The position numbers were made by a program, and so were the translations under genes. Shown here one piece after another: positions 38,199 through 47,843 of a stretch of DNA of 64,000 nucleotides. The stretch's first letter is position 1. Each line of letters starts with the position of its first letter. Origin of the DNA: Alishewanella longhuensis (lineage in GTDB: Bacteria > Pseudomonadota > Gammaproteobacteria > Enterobacterales > Alteromonadaceae); contig NZ_BNAO01000001.1 in assembly GCF_014653435.1 (NCBI RefSeq), positions 62,001 through 126,000 on the forward strand. Direction: 5' to 3'. The notes below the pieces were generated by a model that had not been told where the DNA came from, ran no database searches, and saw nothing but the letters and a program-made list of their open reading frames with translations.

Positions 38199-38846
38199 AT
38201 GGCGCTTTATAGGTATTGTTTGATAGGTTTCTCATCGAAGAATAAAATCTTTTTAAATGGTTTTTTTTCAGATTTTTACGGTGAAATATTTTCTGGTGAA
38301 CCTCTCTTAGATGGTGAGCTTGCATTATTTTCTCCAGACTTAATCCTATGCGACTTAGATGGTTTTAACTACAAGGACTTTATTGATTTAAGCACGCTGA
38401 AATTTTTTAGTGAGATAATATTTTTTTCAGAAAACAGCAGGTACGCACTCCCTGCATATCACTTGGATGCTTTAGATTTTATAGGTAAACCTATATCAAT
38501 AAATAGATTGAATATTTCGCTTTCTAAAGCAAGGAGGCGTTTAATTTTTAAAGCTGGATTGGTTAGTGAGGGTCGGTCGGCAGCTTATATAAAGTATGTT
38601 TTTGTCTGCGTCAATGGAGTACTAAAAGTGGTCAGTATTAAAGATGTGGTCTCTATATTAGAGGTGGCCGGATCAAGATACTTTAAAATAAAAGGCTATG
38701 AGAGTTTGTTTTTAAATAAATCTTGCCTTGGGTTCTCTGAGAAAATATTAGATCCTGTCATTTTTTATAAAAGAAGCGACGGTGTTTTTTGTAGAAGAAG
38801 TACGGATGCATTTATAAATGAAGATGAACCTCATCGTTTTTTATAA
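38199..38846 (+). CDS. response-regulator-like protein with shortened LytTR domain
   Basis: About 215 residues. The ATG at 38199 has AAGG six bases upstream, and from there the sequence aligns with the LytTR regulator at 54827-55561 (LIGF start). The receiver-like half keeps a possible phospho-acceptor Asp (LILCDLDG) and the conserved Lys (GKP). The LytTR half begins well (VVSILEVAGSRYFKI) but ends about 40 residues early, after DPVIF, so the DNA-binding fold may be incomplete. Base composition is far more AT-rich than its neighbours, which suggests transfer or decay. No histidine kinase is adjacent. Confidence 0.55.
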   Translation: MALYRYCLIGFSSKNKIFLNGFFSDFYGEIFSGEPLLDGELALFSPDLILCDLDGFNYKDFIDLSTLKFFSEIIFFSENSRYALPAYHLDALDFIGKPISINRLNISLSKARRRLIFKAGLVSEGRSAAYIKYVFVCVNGVLKVVSIKDVVSILEVAGSRYFKIKGYESLFLNKSCLGFSEKILDPVIFYKRSDGVFCRRSTDAFINEDEPHRFL

Positions 38847-38900
38847 GGTGTTAGATTCCTAAAGATAAAAACTGATTTTTCCTGGCTGTTGATAATTTTT

Positions 38901-38961
38901 ATTGGTCCCTGGACACGAAGTGAATCTTATCACTTGCGTCCAATTGCTGCCGCTGCAGCTC
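38901..38961 (+). ncRNA. candidate structured RNA or 3' UTR element
   Basis: A stem formed by GGAC plus AAGTGA (38911-38923) with TCACTT plus GTCC (38930-38941), loop ATCTTA, followed 20 bases later by a strong terminator. It has no start codon of a credible gene. It may be an sRNA or the 3' UTR of the LytTR-like gene. Confidence 0.35.
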
Positions 38962-38989
38962 GCCCGAAGAGTTCTTCGGGCTTTTTTTA
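38962..38989 (+). terminator. intrinsic terminator
   Basis: Perfect 8-bp stem GCCCGAAG/CTTCGGGC with AGTT loop and a run of seven Ts. Confidence 0.92.
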
Positions 38990-39032
38990 TTGAGATCGCT
39001 TGTTAGAGCTATTATGAAAATAAGGAGTTACC

Positions 39033-39458
39033 ATGAAATGTCAGTGTTTGTGCGGCAGCATTTCTTTTGAATTAATTGGTTTATTAGGGGATATTTATAA
39101 ATGCCATTGCTCGTTATGTAGAATGAACACTGGATCATCAAACTCCGCAGCATTGGTCGTCGAGGGAAATCAGATTCACTGGTTAACAGGTATGGAGTTA
39201 GTCAACTCCTTTCAGCTTCCGACAGGTTATACAACTTGTTTTTGTAAAAACTGTGGTAGCCCAGTACCAAATGAAATCAGAAGTACCGGTCTGTACTGGA
39301 TTCCTGCCGGCCTGCTTTCGACATGTACTGAGAGTAAATTAAAATTACACCTATACTGTAATTCGAAACCTGACTGGGACTTGACAAGTATAGATACGAC
39401 TTATTTAGATGAGGGTGTCGAGAGTATCTTTGCTTTGAAGGGATTGATAAAAGCTTAA
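39033..39458 (+). CDS. GFA family zinc protein (CENP-V/GFA)
   Basis: A 141-residue protein with the GFA (glutathione-dependent formaldehyde-activating, CENP-V) zinc fold. Cysteines at 3, 5 and 7 (CQCLCG), CHCxxC at 24-29 and CFCxxCG at 69-75 are the metal ligands. Some family members add formaldehyde to glutathione, but most have no proven activity, so no reaction is assigned. AAGGAG lies seven bases before the ATG. Monocistronic behind a terminator. Confidence 0.9.
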   Translation: MKCQCLCGSISFELIGLLGDIYKCHCSLCRMNTGSSNSAALVVEGNQIHWLTGMELVNSFQLPTGYTTCFCKNCGSPVPNEIRSTGLYWIPAGLLSTCTESKLKLHLYCNSKPDWDLTSIDTTYLDEGVESIFALKGLIKA

Positions 39459-39804
39459 AGGTTCAATAAGAAACAATTGGAACAGAATATTATTTCCACT
39501 TAATTATATTTTACTAAATTCCGGAAAGCAGCAATATCAAGGATATAACTAAGATAAGCTTGGTTAATTTCAAGTGAATCAATATTGGAGAATACACTGG
39601 TGAGCTATATTCATAATGCGAAACCAGGGTGCTATAGTTGTCGCGTTAATCGTATTTAGGAATTTGAAGATTAATAATCTCAGCGGTATTTCAGGGTAGA
39701 TATTTCGAGACTTTAAGAATTTTAACTATCAAGGTATCCGTAATTAGGAAGAGACAGAAGTTTGAACCTAACAAACTTTTGCCTCTATTTGCCCCCTTAC
39801 TATA
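39459..39804. other. 346-base intergenic stretch
   Basis: AT-rich; contains an inverted repeat AAGTTTG-7-CAAACTT at 39758-39778 just past the stop of the following minus-strand serine hydrolase gene, possibly its weak terminator. Nothing else recognised. Confidence 0.4.
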
Positions 39805-41475
39805 TTACTGTCTTGTTAATACAAAGCGTCCGGCACCTTGTTGCAAAATAACTTGCTGCGCTTGTCCTTCTGCTGGAAAGAAATCCAGACTGGCATCAAC
39901 TACTGTAAGATAAAGACTCCGCGGGCTGGCAGCCTTTAACTCTAACGCAGGTTGGCCTGTTACCTGTACCAATAATCCGTCTCCCTGGCTGTTTTGAAAG
40001 ATTCTTAGCTGTAATTGTTCAGAAGCATAGTTACCTACCAACGCTAGTTGTTGTGGTTCATTTAAACTAACTTCAGGCTTTACGGTCAGGTCACTGGTGC
40101 GCAGCCAGTGCTCTGCGTCACCATCGCCGTCATAAAAAAGATCCAAACCGGTGGCAATGCCAGCGGCATCGCGCTTGATAACAATACGACTTACACTGTC
40201 TTTAAAGCCGAAACTGTTATTACCCTGAGGAATTACTGGGAATGGCTGGCCGCCCGCACGTGTAGAGAACAGTTGGCCATTGCGAACTTCCAACTTACGA
40301 CTTTCTGTGCCTTTGCGATAGATACCGGAGACACTTTGCAGCTGCTCCGGTGTCAGAGTCACTGTTGGATATTCTGGATAAGGCTTACCAGCTGTAAAGG
40401 CGCCTATTTTGCGGCTCAAATAATGAAGATCCGGGCCTGGACCATCGCTGTTTCTTAGCATCACGATGCTAATCTCTGAATCTGGTAAATATACCAACAG
40501 AGATGCAAAGCCATGAATACCTCCGCCATGCTGCAACTCCGGCATACCTCGTAATGTACCGCGAACTATACCAAAGCCATAATTGCCTTGGTTATTGGCG
40601 GCGGCTCCTGAGGGCGTAATCATTTGCTGGTACGTCGCCTCTTTGAGCAGTTTATTACCATGTAATAGTCTATTCCAATGCCACAAGGCGAGTGTATCAG
40701 CAACCAGTGCTCCGGCGGCGTGTGGTTGAGTCATGCTGAGTTGTGCTGCAAGCTTAATTGGCTGGCCAGGGCTTAAACTGTAACCAGAGACCATGCCCGC
40801 TAACAATAGGCGTTCGGCAGGGTAGAGCATATTATTGAGCTGATTGGGTTTTAGTAATGCATCCGCGATATATTGGTGCCAACTTTTTCCACTTATGGCT
40901 TCAATGACTGCACCAACTAAAACATACCCAGAGTTATTGTAGCGAAACTCAGTACCTGGTAAAAAATCGACCGGTAAATTTTTAAACACAGCGATTAGTT
41001 CATCAGTAGTTAATTCGCGGCGTATGTCATTATGCATATAACCGGGAATGCTGGTGTAACTCTTTATACCTGATGTATGGTTCAGTAAATGTTGCAGAGT
41101 AATGGCATCACCGTTAGGGTAATCTGGCAGGTATTTAGAAAGCGGGTCTTGCAGATTGGCTTTCCCTTCATCGACTAAATGCAACAAGGCTACAGCAGCC
41201 ACTTGTTTAGTGACCGAGCCAATACGAAATTTGTGCTCTGGCTGTAATAGAACACCAAGCTCAATGTTGGCCAGACCAAAGGCATTATTAAAAAGCAGTT
41301 CATCTCCCCGGGCTACTAATACAGCTAGCCCAGGACCAGACTGATCGGATACATGTTGCCGTAATAATTGTTCAGTAAACGCACTTACATTTTCTGCATC
41401 AGGTAATGGCGAGGCCGCGAAAGCGGTATGGCTAGCCCAGCAAAATGCTGCAGCAATCAAAAAACGGTTTAACAT
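39805..41475 (-). CDS. serine hydrolase of the class C beta-lactamase family
   Basis: A 556-residue exported protein with a signal peptide (residues 1-20, ending TAFA). The beta-lactamase/DD-peptidase fold has catalytic SVTK at 87-90 and YNN at 179-181, with an HGG motif near 316. A C-terminal domain of about 190 residues follows (DUF3471-like position) and is probably a beta-sandwich. Family members are esterases, D-aminopeptidases or peptidases more often than resistance enzymes. AGGAG is five bases before the ATG. It is a paralogue of the serine hydrolases at 50143 and 62459. Confidence 0.9.
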   Translation of the reverse strand: MLNRFLIAAAFCWASHTAFAASPLPDAENVSAFTEQLLRQHVSDQSGPGLAVLVARGDELLFNNAFGLANIELGVLLQPEHKFRIGSVTKQVAAVALLHLVDEGKANLQDPLSKYLPDYPNGDAITLQHLLNHTSGIKSYTSIPGYMHNDIRRELTTDELIAVFKNLPVDFLPGTEFRYNNSGYVLVGAVIEAISGKSWHQYIADALLKPNQLNNMLYPAERLLLAGMVSGYSLSPGQPIKLAAQLSMTQPHAAGALVADTLALWHWNRLLHGNKLLKEATYQQMITPSGAAANNQGNYGFGIVRGTLRGMPELQHGGGIHGFASLLVYLPDSEISIVMLRNSDGPGPDLHYLSRKIGAFTAGKPYPEYPTVTLTPEQLQSVSGIYRKGTESRKLEVRNGQLFSTRAGGQPFPVIPQGNNSFGFKDSVSRIVIKRDAAGIATGLDLFYDGDGDAEHWLRTSDLTVKPEVSLNEPQQLALVGNYASEQLQLRIFQNSQGDGLLVQVTGQPALELKAASPRSLYLTVVDASLDFFPAEGQAQQVILQQGAGRFVLTRQ

Positions 41476-41559
41476 AAAGGCTCCTACGTTTTATAAAAAA
41501 TTGAATCTTACTTTCGGTTTTAATGTTTGAAGAAATCGTTACTTCTGCTACTGGATAAT

Positions 41560-43473
41560 TTAAACCTTGAAGTACATTACTTGTTCTGCAAGCGCCTTAC
41601 CCTGGTTTTGAACAATAGCGGTAGACTGAAGAACACGTTCACTGTATGAATAAGACTCTTCGCTTCGGGTTTTAATTGATATCACCAGGTCGTTTAAATG
41701 CTCAGCTACACCAGATTGCTCTTCAACGGACGTTGCAATTTGAATATTTCGCTCTGAAATCTCTTTAATTTGCTTAACGATAGTATGGATTTCTTCTCCA
41801 ACTTTTTTAGCCAAAAGGGATGCACTTTTAGTAAGGTTAGCGCCTTCGTGCGCGCTGCTTTCCGCTGCTTTAGTGACGACGGAAAACTTTTCAACCATAT
41901 CTTGTATACTATTCGCGGATTTTCTCGCTTTCTCAGCGAGAGTTCTCACTTCGTCAGCGACAACGCTAAAACCTCGTCCATGCTCACCAGCTCTTGCGGC
42001 TTCGATAGCCGCATTCAAAGCCAGTAAATTTATTTGGTCTGAAATTGCGCGGATGATATCGGCGATACCGGCAATTTCGCTGGAGCTTTGCGTAAGAGAC
42101 TGCATAGTAGTGACCAGTTGCTGCAAATTGTCTTCTGCCTGACTAATAGTTCTTATACTGGCGTTAACAGTTTGAATGCCATCCATGGCTGCTTTTGAAG
42201 TTGTATCCGTGAATCCGGAAGTATCATGAGCATTGTGAGATACTTCAGTAATTGCCACTGTCATTTCAGTAATTGCGGTAGCGACAGAGTCGATCTCGCG
42301 CTGTTGTTGATTTAATTGTGTACTAAGATCCTTGACTTGGGACTCAGCAACTTCGCCCTGTTTTATTAGGGTTTGTGATGATGCAGAAATATTTTGAATA
42401 ATAGTTCTAAGTGCTTTAATAAAATTATTAAAGTTATTTGACAGTAAACTTATCTCTCCTTTGCCGGTTACTAATATTTCATGTCTAAGATCACCTTTCC
42501 CATCAGCCATGTCATCAGAGATTTTTACCAGGTGTCTAATTGGATTGATAATTATTCTGAATAAATACACTGCCAAGGCAATACTGATAACTGATAAGAA
42601 TAACGAAGATAGCGACATCATTATGTTGGCCCGCTTTGAATTTTCTAAGCTTAAAGCGGTGGAGTGTTCTAGTTTGCTTTCAAGGTCGCGTGAAATTTCG
42701 TCAAGCAGTTGCATTACAGCATCTTTCTGTCTCGACAGCTCGGTTAGGTTATTAAGCATGCTATTTGCGATTTCGACGAGTTGTTTGTTAACTGCAACTG
42801 CTCTTCTTGGACTTTCAGCTAAGGGAGTCTCAGCAAGCAGAACAGCTGCTTTTTCTGCATTGGCGATAGTGTCGTCTAATAGTGAAAACAGTTCTTTTGC
42901 GAGCGAGCTATCCAGATAAAAGCGGTATAGCAACATATTAATCTTGTGCATAACATCAGTATTGATATTGGCGGATAGAATACTGACCACTTCCAGTTCT
43001 GATGCACTATAGCCCTCTGCAAGATTTCCCGTCATGGTTGAAATATAACTATTCGACTCATAAATACTGGTTAAAATAAGTTTTTCTGCATTAGCCAATA
43101 AATTTAGCCGTTCCAGCTCCGCCTTAAGGATCTTGTCCAGATTCGTACTCAGCGATATTATTCTTCCTTCAAAGTCGCTACCTACTAGATGAGGTAGCCC
43201 TGCCCAGTTTGTACGAAGCCTATTTAAAGCGTTTTGCGCAGTAGCTACAGTGTTATTATCATGTATTGGTTGAATGGTTTTTGACTTTGCAAAAGACAAC
43301 TCCTTATTGAATTCAGAAACATTTTTTATAGTGACATCAAGGGCTAATGCATGATTGTAAGATTTTCTACCCATTATTGTTACAGCGGATACTGTAATGA
43401 CAGTTATTACAATTAATAGCTTCAATGCATTTTCGATAGTTTTTTTTCTAAAGCTGTTGTCTTGGTTATTCAT
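41560..43473 (-). CDS. methyl-accepting chemotaxis protein
   Basis: A 637-residue chemoreceptor with two membrane helices (about residues 14-34 and 288-312) flanking a helical periplasmic sensor, a HAMP domain (about 312-365) and an MCP signalling domain. The signalling tip contains [20 protein letters not shown]. Ligand is unknown. An AGGT Shine-Dalgarno precedes the ATG. It stands alone between a hydrolase gene and the RND operon, 84 bases from the former and 69 from the latter. Confidence 0.93.
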   Translation of the reverse strand: MNNQDNSFRKKTIENALKLLIVITVITVSAVTIMGRKSYNHALALDVTIKNVSEFNKELSFAKSKTIQPIHDNNTVATAQNALNRLRTNWAGLPHLVGSDFEGRIISLSTNLDKILKAELERLNLLANAEKLILTSIYESNSYISTMTGNLAEGYSASELEVVSILSANINTDVMHKINMLLYRFYLDSSLAKELFSLLDDTIANAEKAAVLLAETPLAESPRRAVAVNKQLVEIANSMLNNLTELSRQKDAVMQLLDEISRDLESKLEHSTALSLENSKRANIMMSLSSLFLSVISIALAVYLFRIIINPIRHLVKISDDMADGKGDLRHEILVTGKGEISLLSNNFNNFIKALRTIIQNISASSQTLIKQGEVAESQVKDLSTQLNQQQREIDSVATAITEMTVAITEVSHNAHDTSGFTDTTSKAAMDGIQTVNASIRTISQAEDNLQQLVTTMQSLTQSSSEIAGIADIIRAISDQINLLALNAAIEAARAGEHGRGFSVVADEVRTLAEKARKSANSIQDMVEKFSVVTKAAESSAHEGANLTKSASLLAKKVGEEIHTIVKQIKEISERNIQIATSVEEQSGVAEHLNDLVISIKTRSEESYSYSERVLQSTAIVQNQGKALAEQVMYFKV

Positions 43474-43542
43474 TTTCTACCTATTCCAAATTCAATACAT
43501 AAACCTAAATAAAATTGCTATAAACAGTAATTTAATATCCGG

Positions 43543-46500
43543 CTATTTATTTCGGAGCTTGTCACCAAGTACCAGTAATGATGGTGTTAGAAAAAGTGTG
43601 AGCAGTGTCGCGAAGCTTAAGCCGCCAGCAATAGCACTTGAGAGCTGAGTCCACCACATCGTAGAAGGTGCGCCAAATCCGAGGCTAGGCTCAATTAAGT
43701 TAACGTTGACGGCCAAAACCATAGGGATTAACCCAAGAATGGTGGTCGCCGAAGTAAGTAGTACTGGACGTAGGCGAAGGGTACCCGTTTCAAGCGCAGC
43801 AAGTTGGTAATCGAGGCCCTGCCTGCGGAAATGGTTGTAAGTATCAATCAGGACAATATTATTATTGACGACGATACCGGCTAAACCAATGATCCCCATA
43901 CCAACCATAACCAGACCAAAGGGTTGGGCGGTAATTAACAAGCCTAATAAAACTCCGGCGGTGGAGAGGGCAACAGCTGACAAGATGAGTAGCGATTGAT
44001 ACCAGCTGTTAAACTGTACTAACAAGATCATCAGCATTAAGAAAATGGCACATAAAAAGGCAACACCCAGGAAATGCATGGTTTCTTGTTGATCCGCGTC
44101 TTCGCCGGCGGTTCTGATTGAAATACCCTCGGGTAAATCCATCGCTGAAATTTTCAGAGCGTCTAACCTTTCAGTAACCTGATAGCCGGGGGCCAAACCG
44201 CTTTTAACCGTTACGGTGCGACTGCCATTAATGCGACGGACAATGCTGGTTTTTTCTGCGGGCAATACAGTAACAAAGTTAATGATGGGTATTTGGCCGT
44301 AACTTGTCGCGACAGTTAAACGGTCCAACTGACTTAGCGTACGTGAGATATAAGGCAGGCGTATCCGAATATCGACTTCGTCGCGCGCATACTCAGGCCT
44401 GAATTTGGCTAATAGCAAGCCGTTACTGAGCAGTTGGACGGTATTTCCTATACTGATAAGATCAGCGTCATATCTTGCTGCTTCGGCACGATTGACTTCG
44501 ATGCGCCATTCAATACCGGGTAAACTGCGGTCATCTTCAATATCAACAAAGCCGCCAAGCTGTTGCATAAGAGCCACAATCTGGCTGATAGTGTCATCGA
44601 GGTGTTTTGGATCAGAAGCACTTATCTGTAACTCGATTGGTTTATCGCTCCCGGGGCCTTCTTGCTGTTCGCGGAACGTTAGCACCAACCCTGAGAGGTC
44701 TTGGGTTCGCTCCCGCATTTCCTGCAGGATAACGGCTGCCGGGCGGCGTTGATGCCAGTCAATAAATTGAAATTGTAGGATGCCAACTACGTCAGGAGTG
44801 AGTTCACCGGGTGCGGCGGCAAAGCTTCGGGCATACATGGCCTTTACCTCCGTCATGCCCAGTAATCTCTTCTCTACTTCTTTTAAAAACGCGTCCTTTT
44901 CATGAATTGAATAGTCGCCGCGGGTACGAACCCATACTTGTGCTGATTCCGGCTCAACCGACGGAAAGAATTCAATGCCATGATTAAACTTTGCGTAAGC
45001 AAAAAAGATGAAGGCGACACCAGTTAGGGTGCTGCCCAGAGTTAGCAGCGGATGCCTTAATAGTTTTGCCAGCAAAGTACGGTAAATATTGGTTAATACA
45101 TTCGCTTTTGGCTCTGGCGTAATTGTTACGCTCTTGCGTGCAGTTGCAGAGCCCATAGCCGGCAGAAAAATCAACGCCATTAGCAATGAAGCTAATAAAC
45201 AAATGATGACTGTAGCAGGGAGATACTTCATAAACTGACCGACTACGCCAGGCCAGAATAAGAGCGGTAGAAATACGGATAGGGTGGTGCAAGTCGAGGT
45301 AATGACTGGCCAGGCCATACGATCTGCAGCACTTAGCCAAGCCGATGTTGGGGACTGACCTTCCGCTATATAGCGATCTGCAAGCTCAGTAACAACAATG
45401 GCACCATCAACCAGCATTCCTGCAACTAAAATCAGCGAAAACAGGACGATAATATTCATGGTGAAACCAAGCAGCCAAATCATCAAGATGCCAAGCAGGA
45501 ATGCGCCCGGGATAGTAATACCAACCAGAACGGCTGAGCGCATACCCATGGTTGCGATAATCAGAATCAGTACCAGAGCAACCGCTGTTAACACATTATT
45601 GAGCAAGTCTGAAAGCATATTCTCAACTTCTCTGGACTGATCCATGATGTAGTTGATCTCTAAGCCAGCAGGGAGCTCAGAACGTACAGTTTCTAGTAAC
45701 AATTTGGTTTGTTCTATGGTGGAGATGACATTCGCTCCGGAGCGTTTCTTTACCTCCAGCACCACAGCAGGCTGACCATTTATTCGCGCGAAACTTTGCG
45801 GATCTTTAAACCCCGGATTGATTGTCGCGATATCAGCGAAGGTAACTACCTTACCCGCATGAGTTTTAACAGGTATTGCCAGAACATCATTCAGACTTTC
45901 GATAACACCCGGAATCTTAAGAGCCATGCGGCCAGCGCCGGTATCCATGCTACCGGCAGCAATCAAATGATTATTTTTTGAAACCAGATTTGCCAGCTGC
46001 AGGTAATTTAAGTCGTAACTTTGCAAAACAAGCGGATCAATAATGATTTCGAGCACATCTTCCCGATCACCGCCAATGTCTACCTCAAGCACTTCAGGCA
46101 GCCCCTCAATTTTCTGCTTTAAACTTCGTGCTGTGGAAACTAGCGTTTCTTCGGACAATGGACCCGAGAGGCCTATCGTCAAGACTGGGAACAACCCGAC
46201 GTTCACTTCGTTGACGGTCGGTTCATCCGCATCTCTTGGCAGCTTTGCCCGTGCAGCATCTACCTTAACCCTTACATTTGCTAAAGCTTTGTCGGCTTCA
46301 AAACCGGCATCGAATTCCAACATAACTGAAGCGTGACCTTCACTTGCGACTGAGGTCATTTTTTTAACACCCTCAAGTGATTTGAGCTCATGTTCCATCG
46401 GGCGTAGCAAGAGACGTTCACTATCTTCAGGGCTGATCCCGTCCAGCGACAGCGCCACATAAATGATAGGAATAGCAATATCCGGGTTGGCCTCTTTCGG

Positions 46501-46599
46501 GATCGCTAAGTAGGCATTGATCCCAGCCAAAAATAAGATAAAGAGTAACGCCAATGTCGCGCGACTGCGCGCTATCGCGAAGCTAATTAACGCTTTCAT
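43543..46599 (-). CDS. RND efflux transporter, inner-membrane pump subunit
   Basis: A 1018-residue AcrB-like (AcrB/AcrD/AcrF family) proton-driven efflux pump with 12 TM helices and two large periplasmic loops. In TM4 (about residue 398) the usual Asp-Asp pair is Asp-Gly (GMLVDGAIVVTE), seen in a distinct subset of the family. The start overlaps the adaptor gene stop by 4 bases, so translation is coupled. No outer-membrane TolC-type gene is nearby; a genomic TolC probably completes the pump. Substrates are unknown. Confidence 0.93.
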   Translation of the reverse strand: MKALISFAIARSRATLALLFILFLAGINAYLAIPKEANPDIAIPIIYVALSLDGISPEDSERLLLRPMEHELKSLEGVKKMTSVASEGHASVMLEFDAGFEADKALANVRVKVDAARAKLPRDADEPTVNEVNVGLFPVLTIGLSGPLSEETLVSTARSLKQKIEGLPEVLEVDIGGDREDVLEIIIDPLVLQSYDLNYLQLANLVSKNNHLIAAGSMDTGAGRMALKIPGVIESLNDVLAIPVKTHAGKVVTFADIATINPGFKDPQSFARINGQPAVVLEVKKRSGANVISTIEQTKLLLETVRSELPAGLEINYIMDQSREVENMLSDLLNNVLTAVALVLILIIATMGMRSAVLVGITIPGAFLLGILMIWLLGFTMNIIVLFSLILVAGMLVDGAIVVTELADRYIAEGQSPTSAWLSAADRMAWPVITSTCTTLSVFLPLLFWPGVVGQFMKYLPATVIICLLASLLMALIFLPAMGSATARKSVTITPEPKANVLTNIYRTLLAKLLRHPLLTLGSTLTGVAFIFFAYAKFNHGIEFFPSVEPESAQVWVRTRGDYSIHEKDAFLKEVEKRLLGMTEVKAMYARSFAAAPGELTPDVVGILQFQFIDWHQRRPAAVILQEMRERTQDLSGLVLTFREQQEGPGSDKPIELQISASDPKHLDDTISQIVALMQQLGGFVDIEDDRSLPGIEWRIEVNRAEAARYDADLISIGNTVQLLSNGLLLAKFRPEYARDEVDIRIRLPYISRTLSQLDRLTVATSYGQIPIINFVTVLPAEKTSIVRRINGSRTVTVKSGLAPGYQVTERLDALKISAMDLPEGISIRTAGEDADQQETMHFLGVAFLCAIFLMLMILLVQFNSWYQSLLILSAVALSTAGVLLGLLITAQPFGLVMVGMGIIGLAGIVVNNNIVLIDTYNHFRRQGLDYQLAALETGTLRLRPVLLTSATTILGLIPMVLAVNVNLIEPSLGFGAPSTMWWTQLSSAIAGGLSFATLLTLFLTPSLLVLGDKLRNK

Positions 46600-47669
46600 T
46601 CTGCACCCTCGCGAGTCACAGTTACAAACTGATCTGGGTTTACAAAGCCTGCCCCTAAGGTGATAAGCTCGACTTGTCTGGGTAGGCCTGTAACCCAGGC
46701 GACATTATCGTTGGTGTCTGCAATTGCGACTGGGTAGAAAGTGACCAGGTTTTCCCGGACGGCATAAACGCCCAGCTTGCCTCGCTTATCCAGTTTCAAC
46801 AGTGCTGGTGAAATGGCATGCGCAGGGATTGATTCCAGATGCACCTGTAAGCTAGCACTGGCACCTGAAAGGGGTAAAAAATTCGGGTTTTGTACCTCTG
46901 CCTCGATGAGATAACTTCTGGTTGCACTGTCAGCCGTTGGGCTGATAAAGCTCAGAATACCTGTAAGTACACTACCATCGAGTAGTGTTATTGTGACTTG
47001 CTGGCCTAACCTAAGCTGCCCAACCTGCTGTTGAGGAACCTGAGCCTGAGCCCTGAGTTTATCAATAGCAACCAACTGAAACAGGCGGGTACCTTTTTGG
47101 ACTAATTCACCGGGTTCGACAAATCGTCTTGCCAGGATGCCATTAAAAGGTGCTTTAGGTAGGCTATGGTCTATTGAAAGCTGCGCTTCAATAAAGATAT
47201 TTTCTGCCAGTTTAAGCTCATTACGAACACGGGATAATTCGGTATCTGAAATCAGCTGGCGTTGTTTAAGAGTCTGAGCGCCGGCTAGTTCACTACGTCG
47301 TAGCTCGAGCAATGCAGTTGCCTGCGCCAGTCTGGCACTTCTGCCTTCATCACTAAGCTGTAACAGGCTCTCGTCAGCGTTAACCTGATCCCCCTCGGTT
47401 TTAAAGAGATTGGTAACTATGCCGGTTTCCAGAGCTTTAATTTCTAAATCATGCCATGGGATTAATTGACCCTGGAGTGTTAACTGAGTCCGGTAATCCT
47501 GAGCTTCAGATAAACGGGTTTGAACACGAGATAAGCTAATAGGCTCCGCGACCCCGGCAGGGGGAGAATCCGAAGCGCTGCTATAGCGCTCGGCATAAAC
47601 CAACCTTGCGGCTAATATTAAAACTACAATGCTCGCAGCGAGCCATTTTTTGTATATCGTTATCTTCAT
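46596..47669 (-). CDS. RND efflux periplasmic adaptor (membrane fusion protein)
   Basis: About 357 residues. One N-terminal membrane anchor (KKWLAASIVVLILAARLV), then lipoyl, helical hairpin and beta-barrel domains of the HlyD/AcrA type (PFNGILARRFVEPGELVQKG is the lipoyl half-motif). The ATG at 47669 is chosen because it directly precedes the anchor; a GTG at 47693 would add eight residues. It joins the pump to the outer-membrane channel. It is preceded in the operon by a 33-residue membrane peptide and a MipA/OmpV protein. Confidence 0.92.
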   Translation of the reverse strand: MKITIYKKWLAASIVVLILAARLVYAERYSSASDSPPAGVAEPISLSRVQTRLSEAQDYRTQLTLQGQLIPWHDLEIKALETGIVTNLFKTEGDQVNADESLLQLSDEGRSARLAQATALLELRRSELAGAQTLKQRQLISDTELSRVRNELKLAENIFIEAQLSIDHSLPKAPFNGILARRFVEPGELVQKGTRLFQLVAIDKLRAQAQVPQQQVGQLRLGQQVTITLLDGSVLTGILSFISPTADSATRSYLIEAEVQNPNFLPLSGASASLQVHLESIPAHAISPALLKLDKRGKLGVYAVRENLVTFYPVAIADTNDNVAWVTGLPRQVELITLGAGFVNPDQFVTVTREGAE

Positions 47670-47741
47670 GTGCAATGGTTCTTTAAGTGGCACCGGATAA
47701 AGGCGGCAATGGTTTAATAAAGGTTTCTTCTAAAAATCACG

Positions 47742-47843
47742 CTATAGCCAAGCAGGGCAGGGCGATATCAGATAACGAGCTAAAATGAAGCCGCCACCTA
47801 TTAGTGCGGCGACTGAGGACCAGAGAATCACGGCAAGCTCCAT
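47742..47843 (-). CDS. 33-residue single-helix membrane micropeptide in RND operon
   Basis: A 33-codon frame starting MELAVILWSSVAALIGGGFI and ending PAWL. Its ATG overlaps the MipA/OmpV stop by one base (TGATG), the classic reinitiation arrangement, and its stop lies 72 bases before the adaptor start. Residues 2-27 form one hydrophobic helix with a Gly-rich centre, followed by a short tail with one Cys. Too short for usual gene calling. Position recalls AcrZ, the small partner of AcrB, though the sequence does not resemble it. Confidence 0.55.
   Translation of the reverse strand: MELAVILWSSVAALIGGGFILARYLISPCPAWL

Noticed and set aside
42461-42919. Open frame of 152 codons on the plus strand
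   Set aside because: Antisense to the chemoreceptor's sensor and HAMP region.
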